This document shows positions 18,063 through 25,363 of a stretch of 61,044 nucleotides of DNA, piece by piece; position 1 is the stretch's first letter; each line of letters opens with the position of its first letter. Under the pieces are notes generated by a model. That model had not been told where the DNA came from, did not search any database, and worked only from the letters and a program-made list of their open reading frames with translations. The DNA comes from Kordiimonas aestuarii (GTDB lineage: Bacteria > Pseudomonadota > Alphaproteobacteria > Sphingomonadales > Kordiimonadaceae): positions 1 to 61,044 of the forward strand of contig NZ_JAOBPP010000007.1 of assembly GCF_025574465.1 (NCBI RefSeq). Reading direction: 5' to 3'. A program made the position numbers and the translations under genes.

Positions 18063-19292
18063 ATGAGGCTGTTTTCGAAGTTCGTCACTGATTTTGAGTA
18101 TATTCGTGCCAAAATGCGGATTGGGCTCTTTTTTTCCATATTGGGCTTTCCGCTATATTATTATTTTTGGGCCCATCTTTTTCCTCAATCTTACGAGAAC
18201 ATTTACCTGCGATTGGCGGGGGTGTTGTTTGCCCTGTTGTGGATTGTTTCGGACTACACCCGAAAGGATCATGAGCGTTTCCATTATTGCCTTTCTGTCG
18301 TGGCATTGACCTTTGCTGCACCTTTTTTCTTTACCTATATGTTCTTGCAAAACGGGGCCTCCGGCGTCTGGCTGGGATCGTTGATTTGCGCTGTGCTGTA
18401 TCTTGCCATCGTCGCAGATGCCGTTTCTTTGCTGTTCATGTTCCTTGTCGGGGTGCCGCTCGCCTATCTGGTTTATCTCATACAACCCCACCAGCCCGTT
18501 GCCGCCTACGACGTCCTCGAAGCATTGCCGGTAATATTTTTCGCCCTCTCTGGGGCTTTGGCGATGAAATGGGCTGAAGAATGGACGATCCGCGCCAACA
18601 AGCGCAAAGCTGTCGCGCTGGCGGGATCAATTGCGCACGAGCTACGCACGCCCCTGCTCGGGGTTAGGCTTGAACTGGAGCATTTTCATCAATTGTGTGA
18701 TGAACTGGACGAACGTCTGGGAGCGGACAAGCTGCAATATACCCAGGTTTCAGACAGGCTATCCCGGCATGTGCAAAAAGCGTCGCATATTGTCGATTGC
18801 CTGCTTCTGAATGTTCGTGAGGAGAATTTCGACCGCAGCGGGTTTACACATCATTCAATGAAACAAGTGCTTGATGACGTGCTTTCGAGGTATCCTTTGT
18901 CTGAAAAAGAACGCAGCCTCATCAACATACACCAGGAATACGACTTTACTTTCTGGGGCGACGATCTTTTGATGGCGCATGTTTTGATGAATTTGCTGAA
19001 AAATGCACTCTCGGCGATTGCGGCGGCTGAAAAAGGCAATGTCGAGATATATTTTTCCCGAATTAGTGGAAAAAATGCCATGTGTGTGCGAGATACAGGA
19101 CGTGGTATCAAAGCTGCCGCACGCAAAAAGGTTTTCGACAGGTTTTATTCGGAAACCAGCGGTGGTGCCGGTCTTGGCCTTGCCTTTTGCAAGAGAGTGG
19201 TTGACAGTTTTGGTGGGGAGGTCGAGTGCTATTCTGAGGCGGGTATGTACACCGAGTTTCGTGTGTTATTGCCTGCCGGGGAGAGGTTATGA
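18063..19292 (+). CDS. cqsS: CqsS/LqsS-like membrane sensor histidine kinase
   Basis: Protein of 409 residues. About six or seven hydrophobic helices span residues 18-170, with no periplasmic sensor domain. The segment LGFPLYYYFWAHLFPQSYEN (27-46) closely resembles the start of Vibrio CqsS, where this bundle binds CAI-1. The cytoplasmic part has the H-box His192 in SIAHELRTP, the N-box around NLLKNAL (310-316), DTGRG (344-348) and GAGLGLAF (368-375). It lacks the C-terminal receiver of Vibrio CqsS, as in Legionella LqsS, and a separate receiver gene follows with a 4-bp ATGA overlap. Ligand is inferred from the adjacent synthase. Confidence 0.88.
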   Translation: MRLFSKFVTDFEYIRAKMRIGLFFSILGFPLYYYFWAHLFPQSYENIYLRLAGVLFALLWIVSDYTRKDHERFHYCLSVVALTFAAPFFFTYMFLQNGASGVWLGSLICAVLYLAIVADAVSLLFMFLVGVPLAYLVYLIQPHQPVAAYDVLEALPVIFFALSGALAMKWAEEWTIRANKRKAVALAGSIAHELRTPLLGVRLELEHFHQLCDELDERLGADKLQYTQVSDRLSRHVQKASHIVDCLLLNVREENFDRSGFTHHSMKQVLDDVLSRYPLSEKERSLINIHQEYDFTFWGDDLLMAHVLMNLLKNALSAIAAAEKGNVEIYFSRISGKNAMCVRDTGRGIKAAARKKVFDRFYSETSGGAGLGLAFCKRVVDSFGGEVECYSEAGMYTEFRVLLPAGERL

Positions 19293-20344
19293 TCGGTTCT
19301 TACCATCCAGAAATTCCAGTGTATCACCCATGTACAGCCTTATTGCTGGATGATGATGAAGATTTTCTGGCTTCGCTGAAGGCTGTGCTGGGACGTGACG
19401 CAGCGGTTCTGGGCTACTCCTCACCGGGCTGCGCATTAAAATGCCTCTCCCGGGCGCAGGAGATTGCCGATGATACCTTCGACGTTTTTGAGCGTTACAG
19501 CAGCCACGCCGAAGGAGCGGGGGCAGAGGTTGGTGATCATTTGCTCCTTCTCAAGTCCTCACGGTTGAGGCAGCTCGCGATGTCGGGCTCCCGTTTTGAG
19601 ATGATCTCTGTCGTGATTGTGGATCAGGTGATGCCTGCCACGAGCGGGTTGGAGTTTTGCTCAAATATCGCGGATATGGGCGTGAAAACCATTCTGCTGA
19701 CGGGACAGATGAGCGATGAAGCGACGATTGCCGCCTTTAACGATGGGCTGATCGACCGGTTTGTCTCGAAAAATGATCCGGATGCACTTGGCAAGATCAA
19801 GGCCATGATGGGTGAACTGCACCGCGAATATATGGCAGACAAACTCGAACCGCTGACCAAGGCACTGCGTGTCTCAGGCAACCACAGCCTTGACCGCTTT
19901 GATACCGTTGAATTGATGCGTAGCATCCACAACCTGTTCCCCTATAGCGAATATTATTATCTGCCCAATTCCCGCGGATTCCTGTTGCGGGATATTGAAG
20001 GACAGGAGCAGTTCTGCCTGATCGGTAACATGCGTGAGCAGGCCGAAATGGGCGATATTGTAGAGGATATGGTGGGCACATGTGCTGAAAGTGAAGGGCT
20101 GCGTCAGGGTAGGCTGGTGGCCTGGGACTTTTTTGATGACTTTGGTGATGATGAACCGTGGCACAACAGGCTTGGTGACCTGGTCTTTCCCTGTCGTCAA
20201 GTCGGAGACCTGGTCTGGAGCCTTATCCCAGCCGAGCGGTTACCGTTCCGCACAAACCTTGTTGACCCGAGCTGGAGCAGTTACCGCGCGCGTATGCAGG
20301 CAAAGCCTATCAACTGGGTAGGCGGGGGCTCTGGCGTCAGCTAA
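19289..20344 (+). CDS. Response regulator with extended receiver and unknown output domain (LqsR-position gene)
   Basis: Protein of 351 residues, start overlapping the kinase stop and preceded by GGGGAGAGG. The receiver acid cluster is Asp21-23 (LLLDDDEDF), the likely phospho-acceptor is Asp112 (VVIVDQVMP), the switch Thr is T138 (ILLTGQ) and the conserved Lys is K161 (FVSKND). In ordinary receivers acid pair and acceptor are about 43-46 residues apart; here the gap is about 90, so a helical insertion of about 45 residues (about 50-100) interrupts the domain. Residues 185-351 match no output domain I recognise, with no helix-turn-helix, EAL, GGDEF or HATPase motif. Its position recalls LqsR of Legionella, also a receiver with an unusual output. 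Confidence 0.85.
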   Translation: MIGSYHPEIPVYHPCTALLLDDDEDFLASLKAVLGRDAAVLGYSSPGCALKCLSRAQEIADDTFDVFERYSSHAEGAGAEVGDHLLLLKSSRLRQLAMSGSRFEMISVVIVDQVMPATSGLEFCSNIADMGVKTILLTGQMSDEATIAAFNDGLIDRFVSKNDPDALGKIKAMMGELHREYMADKLEPLTKALRVSGNHSLDRFDTVELMRSIHNLFPYSEYYYLPNSRGFLLRDIEGQEQFCLIGNMREQAEMGDIVEDMVGTCAESEGLRQGRLVAWDFFDDFGDDEPWHNRLGDLVFPCRQVGDLVWSLIPAERLPFRTNLVDPSWSSYRARMQAKPINWVGGGSGVS

Positions 20345-20364
20345 GGCTATCCTTATTCTGCTAT

Positions 20365-21279
20365 CTATTCTGCCGCGCGTGCCGGAAGACGGCCAGCGAA
20401 GGCATCGTTGTGGCTGGTCAGCATATCGCCCAGATAATCATACATGGCCCGGATACGCGCACTACGCCTGAGTTCTGCGTGGCTGACAAGCCATATATCG
20501 GTGCTGAACACGGTCAGATCGTCAAATAGCCGCACGAGGTCAGGCTTGTCGACAGCCATTACACAACTGTAGGCGCCAATGCCAAATCCACTCTCAACTG
20601 CTGTGGCCAGCGCCATCATGCTGTTGGATCTGAATGTAGCGGAACGTGACAGCGAATACACCTTGCGCGGGTCGGTTTTTGTTTGAGTGAGTATTTCGTC
20701 ATGGGGCAGGATGAAATTATGCTCTTTCAGTTCTTTGAGGGCCTGCGGTTTGCCGCGAGTTTCAAGGTATGACTTGCTGGCGTAATAGCCGTAATTCATT
20801 GTGACCGTGCGTTTGGCGACCAGGTCGTTTTGTACTGGCCGAAACATTCTCAGAGCAATGTCGGCCTCGCGGCGTAGGAGGTCCGAAACAGCATTGTCCA
20901 CTTTCACATCAACGGTGATGCCGGGATATTGTTCAATGAAGTTACCCAGTTTCTGCACAAGCCACATTGCGCCAATTGCCTCAATGCAGGAAATCATCAC
21001 ACTACCGGAAAGGCTGCTATCGTGGCCGGTGACCAGACGCTCCATGGCATGAACATCGTCCTGCATGTGTCGTGCGTGGTGGCGCATCTGTTCGCCCAGT
21101 AGCGTCATCTCAAGCCCGGCCCGGGTACGGGCAAACAATTCAGCGCCAATATTCTCTTCAAGCGCGGTCAGCCTGCGAGAGAGCGTGGGTTGACTGACAT
21201 TCAGTTTTCGTGCGGCGGCGGACAGACTGCCGTGTTCTGCCATCGCCAGAAAATATTTGAGGTCTTCCCAATCAAGCAT
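20365..21279 (-). CDS. LysR-family transcriptional regulator
   Basis: Protein of 304 residues from ATG 21279 (ribosome site GGAAGGATA). The N-terminal winged helix-turn-helix is clear: YFLAMAEHGSLSAAARKLNVSQPTLSRRLTALE split over residues 10-42. The C-terminal effector-binding domain follows, with the ADIALRMF segment typical of the group. The open frame extends 27 codons upstream but has no family support. It is divergent from the secreted TPR protein gene, which is the obvious candidate target along with its own promoter. Convergent with the response regulator gene with a 20-bp gap. Inducer unknown. Confidence 0.92.
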   Translation of the reverse strand: MLDWEDLKYFLAMAEHGSLSAAARKLNVSQPTLSRRLTALEENIGAELFARTRAGLEMTLLGEQMRHHARHMQDDVHAMERLVTGHDSSLSGSVMISCIEAIGAMWLVQKLGNFIEQYPGITVDVKVDNAVSDLLRREADIALRMFRPVQNDLVAKRTVTMNYGYYASKSYLETRGKPQALKELKEHNFILPHDEILTQTKTDPRKVYSLSRSATFRSNSMMALATAVESGFGIGAYSCVMAVDKPDLVRLFDDLTVFSTDIWLVSHAELRRSARIRAMYDYLGDMLTSHNDAFAGRLPARAAE

Positions 21280-21353
21280 GGCCGTATCCTTCCCGAGTTT
21301 ATGAAATTTGTCCCTGTGCGGCAATTCAAATATGAATATCAAGCCTGCATTTT

Positions 21354-21382
21354 TTGTCAATTACTATCCATCTTTGTATCAC
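21354..21382 (+). promoter_or_regulatory. Sigma-70-type promoter candidate for the secreted TPR gene
   Basis: TTGTCA at 21354-21359 and TATCAC at 21377-21382 are separated by 17 bp, giving a start near 21389 and a leader of about 70 nt that contains the hairpin at 21423-21440. Confidence 0.4.
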
Positions 21383-21422
21383 TATATAGGCTTCATCGGC
21401 GGTGAGCGACCCGCTGAATACC

Positions 21423-21440
21423 GGGGAACAGGTGTTCCCC
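21423..21440. promoter_or_regulatory. Perfect 8-bp inverted repeat in the leader of the secreted TPR gene
   Basis: GGGGAACA-GG-TGTTCCCC, 18 bp, ending 5 bp before the GAGGAG ribosome site. Either an operator (the divergent LysR protein is a candidate, although the sequence is not the T-N11-A type) or a leader hairpin that influences initiation. The 2-nt loop makes a DNA-binding site more likely than a stable RNA hairpin. Confidence 0.5.
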
Positions 21441-21457
21441 ATGCGAGGAGACAAATA

Positions 21458-21940
21458 ATGTTCAAATTTTCAAAAACTCTGACAATCGCGGCGGGTCTTG
21501 CTGCCGCCAGTTTCACCGGCGGTGCCCATGCGCAGTCAGTCAAAACCATCTATGTCGGGCAGGATATGAATATCGAGCGCGGGATGAATGCCTTGCGATC
21601 TGGCGATCTTGACGGTGCAGCCAAACATCTGCAACGGGCGGCACGCGCGGACATCGGCAACGAGCGGCTGGTGCCGGTTCTGAGCAATCTCTGTGCGGTT
21701 GACTATGCCCGGGGTAACCTTGACGCAGCGGAAAAAGCCTGTGATCGCGCCATTGGTGAGGACAAGCTCTTTTGGCGCGCTTATGTCAACCGCGGCAATA
21801 TCCACAAAGCTCGTGGAGACTTTGTGGCTGCACAGGCTGATTACAAACGTGCGGTGCGCATCGACGACAATGAGTTGGTGCAACGGGCGCTTGCGAGCCT
21901 TGAGGCGCACAAAGACAAACTATTGGCCGAAGCAAAATAA
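21458..21940 (+). CDS. Exported tetratricopeptide-repeat protein
   Basis: Protein of 160 residues from ATG 21458 (ribosome site GAGGAG). A signal peptide ends AHA-QSV at about residue 25, and the rest consists of about three TPR units, for example GDLDGAAKHLQRAARAD and GNLDAAEKACDRAIGED. A small periplasmic scaffold, similar to proteins annotated only as TPR repeat protein in alphaproteobacteria. The longer open frame upstream crosses the promoter region and is rejected. Partner unknown. Confidence 0.85.
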   Translation: MFKFSKTLTIAAGLAAASFTGGAHAQSVKTIYVGQDMNIERGMNALRSGDLDGAAKHLQRAARADIGNERLVPVLSNLCAVDYARGNLDAAEKACDRAIGEDKLFWRAYVNRGNIHKARGDFVAAQADYKRAVRIDDNELVQRALASLEAHKDKLLAEAK

Positions 21941-21962
21941 CGGCTGATATGTGAAGCAAAAA

Positions 21963-22000
21963 AACGGGGCGTTTCACCCAGGTGAGACTGCCTCGTTTTT
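21963..22000. terminator. Bidirectional terminator between convergent genes
   Basis: Imperfect long stem (ACGGGGCGTTTCACC pairing with GGTGAGACTGCCTCGT, two small irregularities) with an A run before and a T run after. It serves the TPR gene rightward and overlaps the stop codon of the HMG-CoA lyase gene leftward. Confidence 0.8.
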
Positions 22001-22925
22001 ATTGCGGTTTGGGAAACCCACCGGCATGAGCCACCATAGAGGGTGCTGGGCGTCCGAGGATAGCCTCAATCCAGTGTGACAGGTCGATGGCTTTTTCCAG
22101 GTCGACGCCTGTCACCACGTCGGAACGGTCCAGCATGTATATCAGGTCTTCTGTCCCTATATTGCCAGTGGCTCGCGGGGCAAACGGGCATCCGCCAAGG
22201 CCGGCAATCGAACTGTCCAGCACACTGGCGCCTGCCTCATAAGCCGCCCAAGCGTTGGCTATGCCTGTATTGCGGGTGTTGTGAAAATGCGCACGCCAGG
22301 TAATCTGTGGCAATGCATCGGTCAGCCGTGCCATTAACTTGCTGACATGAAAAGGTGTTGCGACACCAATTGTGTCGGCAATGGCAATTTCCCGTGGCTC
22401 TGCCTCAGCGAGGGACTGTGCCATTTCAATCACTGTATCCTCATCCACCTCACCCTCAAACGGGCAGCCGAAAGCAGTAGAAATAGTCACCTGAGCCTTG
22501 AGCCCTTCGCGGGCTGCGAGCTTGATGATTTCCTTGCAGATATCAACGGATTGCTCGCGGGTTTGACCCTGGTTCTTTTCGCCGAAAGTATTGGACGCTG
22601 TGGCGACACAGCCAATTTCGTCCACCCCGCGCTTGTTGCCTTCACGTGTAGCAAGGGCGCGCAAATAACCGCGCTTGTTTAGCACCAACCCAACATATTC
22701 CACCTCTTTGAGGTCAGGCAGTGCGGCGATGACTGCTTCGGCATCTGCCATCTGCGGGACCAGTTTAGGGTGTACAAAACTTGCCACTTCCAGACGTTTC
22801 AGCCCGGCCTCAATGGCGCGGTTGATCAGATTCACCTTCTGCTCTGTCGAAAAATGTACTTTTTCGTTTTGCAGCCCGTCTCGGGCCCCTACTTCAACAA
22901 TTTCAACGGCGCGGTTTGTGCTCAT
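21999..22925 (-). CDS. Hydroxymethylglutaryl-CoA lyase
   Basis: TIM-barrel enzyme of 308 residues that splits HMG-CoA into acetyl-CoA and acetoacetate, the last step of leucine breakdown. EVGARDGLQNE near the N-terminus holds the metal-binding Arg-Asp, and the catalytic cysteine lies in GLGGCPFAP. The barrel metal motif reads HFHNT where many family members have HCHDT or HxHD. This variation is seen in other bacterial members and is probably tolerated. The gene stands alone: no other leucine-degradation (liu) gene is beside it. Confidence 0.93.
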   Translation of the reverse strand: MSTNRAVEIVEVGARDGLQNEKVHFSTEQKVNLINRAIEAGLKRLEVASFVHPKLVPQMADAEAVIAALPDLKEVEYVGLVLNKRGYLRALATREGNKRGVDEIGCVATASNTFGEKNQGQTREQSVDICKEIIKLAAREGLKAQVTISTAFGCPFEGEVDEDTVIEMAQSLAEAEPREIAIADTIGVATPFHVSKLMARLTDALPQITWRAHFHNTRNTGIANAWAAYEAGASVLDSSIAGLGGCPFAPRATGNIGTEDLIYMLDRSDVVTGVDLEKAIDLSHWIEAILGRPAPSMVAHAGGFPKPQ

Positions 22926-23262
22926 GATCTTCCCTCAAGCTTGTCTTGTATCCTAGATAGCCATGTTGCAGTGCAATATCAACTTCTCAGCCGAGGCAAG
23001 CATGCCCAGGTTTTCCGACTCGCACGGCCTGTTTGTTGAGATTGAAACCGAAACAGACGATGGCCAGGCTTCATCACAGGTTTTTATATTTCAAAAGGTT
23101 AGGGCGCTTCCTTTTAAACCCGGATCAGATTTTTGCAATCTATTGCCTGTCTGGTACGCTGGTGTTTGTCCGCTTGAGAAAAGCAACACATGCCTACGCC
23201 CGGTTGAGCGCGGAATCTGATTTCCGCTAATCCAGCAATGTGACCTATGGACGGAGGGATCA
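22926..23262. other. 337-bp gene-free spacer with one palindrome
   Basis: Between the divergent HMG-CoA lyase and EF-G-like genes. Contains TTGCA-G-TGCAA at 22966-22976, about 46 bp upstream of the lyase start, a plausible operator. A small open frame at 22963-23220 (85 codons) has no ribosome site or recognisable product. Nothing else stands out. Confidence 0.5.
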
Positions 23263-25272
23263 ATGACTAGCGGCACTCAGGCAAGCCCACGAGTAGTAGC
23301 ACTCGTGGGCCCATATTCGAGCGGAAAAACAACGCTTCTTGAGAATATTCTTTTTATGACAAACACGACCCGCCGCCGGGCAAATGGTGAGCGGGTTTTT
23401 GCTGATGACAGTATTGAAGCCAAGGCCATGACCATGGGGGTGGATATTAACGTGGCAGAAGCTGAATATTTAGGTGATCGATATATATTCGTGGATTGCC
23501 CAGGCTCGATAGAACTGTTGCAGGAAATGCGTAACGCGATGCATGCTGTGGACGTGGCCGTCGTGGTGGCGGAACCCGAGCCCGATAAAATACAAGCCCT
23601 CAGCCCGCTGCTGCATGAGCTTGAGGCCGAAGGTATTCCGCACCTGTTGTTCATCAACAAAATAGATCACAGCAACGTGCATATCCGGGACCTTGCCGCG
23701 GCGCTTGATGAGGTCAGTGCGCTGCCAAGCGTGTTGCGGCACGTGCCGATCCGCGAAAAAGAACAGATCAGCGGCTTTGTGGATCTCGCGTCCCGCCGGG
23801 CCTATAGCTATGGGATTGACGGGAGCAGGGAGATTACCAAAACAGCAGCAAGCTATGTCGAGCAAGTTGCCGATGAACGTTTCCAGATGATGGAACGTCT
23901 TGCGGATTTTCATGACGAACTGATGGAAGAGTTGCTGGATGACATCGATCCGGCGGCGGAAGAAATTTTCAATGATCTGGCCACCGATCTCCGGGCTGGC
24001 AATATCATGCCGGTCCTTATGGGCAGTGCGCTCAATTCCTACGGTCTAAGGCGCTTGATGAAAGCGCTGAGGCATGAAATGCCGGACTTCAGCCTTGCGT
24101 CTGAGCGCATGATGCCGACCAGAGCGGGGGATATGGTTGCTTATGTTCTGAAGACAAAATATCTGCCGCATATGGGCAAACTCTCGTTTGCACGTATTGT
24201 CAAAGGCAAAATGAAAGATGGCATGCAGCTAGGCGATAGCAAGATCAGCGGCATGTTTGCGGTGCGCGGGCCAGAGCTCAAGAAGACAGCCAAAGCCAGC
24301 GCGGGGGACCTGATTGCCATTGCCCGCCTCGACGCAGTTGCCGGGGACACATTGGGGGGGACCGGAGCGCCCAAGCCTGAGCATTTACACGCTGTATACG
24401 CGCAGGCCCTTGAAGTGCATGACAGGAAGGATGAGGCCAAGTTATCGGAAGCCCTCACAAAATTGGTGGAGGAAGACCCGTCCTTTGAGGTGGAGCACAG
24501 GGAAGACACCGGTCAACTGTTGCTATGGGGGCAGGGGGAAATCCATATGCGAACGGCCAAGGCACGGCTTGTTGACAAATACGGGGTGGGCGTGACCTTC
24601 GCTTTTCCCCGTGTACCCTATAAAGAGACGATCCGCCGTGCGCGGGTGCAACATACGCGTTACAAAAAACAGTCCGGGGGGCATGGTCAATTCGGCGATG
24701 TGGTAATCGAGGTTAAACCACGGGGAATTGGGCAGGGTTTTGAGTTTGAAGAGAAAATTCATGGCGGGTCCATCCCCAAGCAATATATTCCCAGTGTCGA
24801 GGCTGGTGTGAAGGAATATTTGAAACAGGGGCCGCTCGGGTTCCCGGTCGTGGATGTCTCCGTGACCCTGCAAGATGGCCAGCATCACAATGTGGATAGT
24901 TCTGATATGGCCTTCAAAACTGCTGGGCGCATGGCCATGGCCGACGCGCTGCCGGGGTGTGAGCCTGTACTTCTCGAGCCAATTGAACATGTGCGGGTGA
25001 TGGCACCTTCAAGCTATATGGCCAAGATCAACGGCATGATCACCTCGCGCCGGGGACAGATTATGGGTTTCGACGCGCGCGAAGGCTGGCCCGGCTGGGA
25101 TGTTATCGAAGCCCAGATGCCAGCGTCTGAAATGCAGGATCTGATCATTGAACTGCGGTCTGTAACCCAGGGCACAGGCACCTTTGAGCATAAGTTTGAC
25201 CACCTGAATGAACTCGGTGGCAAGCTGAAAGACAAGGTGCTGGATAAGCATGTGATTGCGCGGCGTACATAG
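23263..25272 (+). CDS. EF-G paralogue (elongation factor G-like GTPase)
   Basis: Translational GTPase of 669 residues, slightly shorter than EF-G (about 690-700). G1 is GPYSSGKTT, G3 is DCPG (EF-G has DTPGH) and G4 is NKID. The switch I region is altered: the invariant RGIT of EF-G is not seen, with AMTMGVDINV in its place. Domains II-V follow, including HGQFGDV in domain IV. This matches the second EF-G-like group common in alphaproteobacteria (EF-G2-like), whose role in translation is unsettled. ATG 23263 has a GGAGGGA ribosome site. Intact. Confidence 0.88.
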   Translation: MTSGTQASPRVVALVGPYSSGKTTLLENILFMTNTTRRRANGERVFADDSIEAKAMTMGVDINVAEAEYLGDRYIFVDCPGSIELLQEMRNAMHAVDVAVVVAEPEPDKIQALSPLLHELEAEGIPHLLFINKIDHSNVHIRDLAAALDEVSALPSVLRHVPIREKEQISGFVDLASRRAYSYGIDGSREITKTAASYVEQVADERFQMMERLADFHDELMEELLDDIDPAAEEIFNDLATDLRAGNIMPVLMGSALNSYGLRRLMKALRHEMPDFSLASERMMPTRAGDMVAYVLKTKYLPHMGKLSFARIVKGKMKDGMQLGDSKISGMFAVRGPELKKTAKASAGDLIAIARLDAVAGDTLGGTGAPKPEHLHAVYAQALEVHDRKDEAKLSEALTKLVEEDPSFEVEHREDTGQLLLWGQGEIHMRTAKARLVDKYGVGVTFAFPRVPYKETIRRARVQHTRYKKQSGGHGQFGDVVIEVKPRGIGQGFEFEEKIHGGSIPKQYIPSVEAGVKEYLKQGPLGFPVVDVSVTLQDGQHHNVDSSDMAFKTAGRMAMADALPGCEPVLLEPIEHVRVMAPSSYMAKINGMITSRRGQIMGFDAREGWPGWDVIEAQMPASEMQDLIIELRSVTQGTGTFEHKFDHLNELGGKLKDKVLDKHVIARRT

Positions 25273-25363
25273 AGCACGAGCGAATATCTGGAAAAAAGTT
25301 GTAAGGTTTCACTTTCTCCCCGGACTGTATGTTCTGAGAACGATGGTTCGAGAGGAGAGCAGA

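Noticed and set aside
22963..23220. Small 85-codon gene upstream of the EF-G paralogue
   Set aside because: No ribosome site, no recognisable product, and codon use does not look coding.
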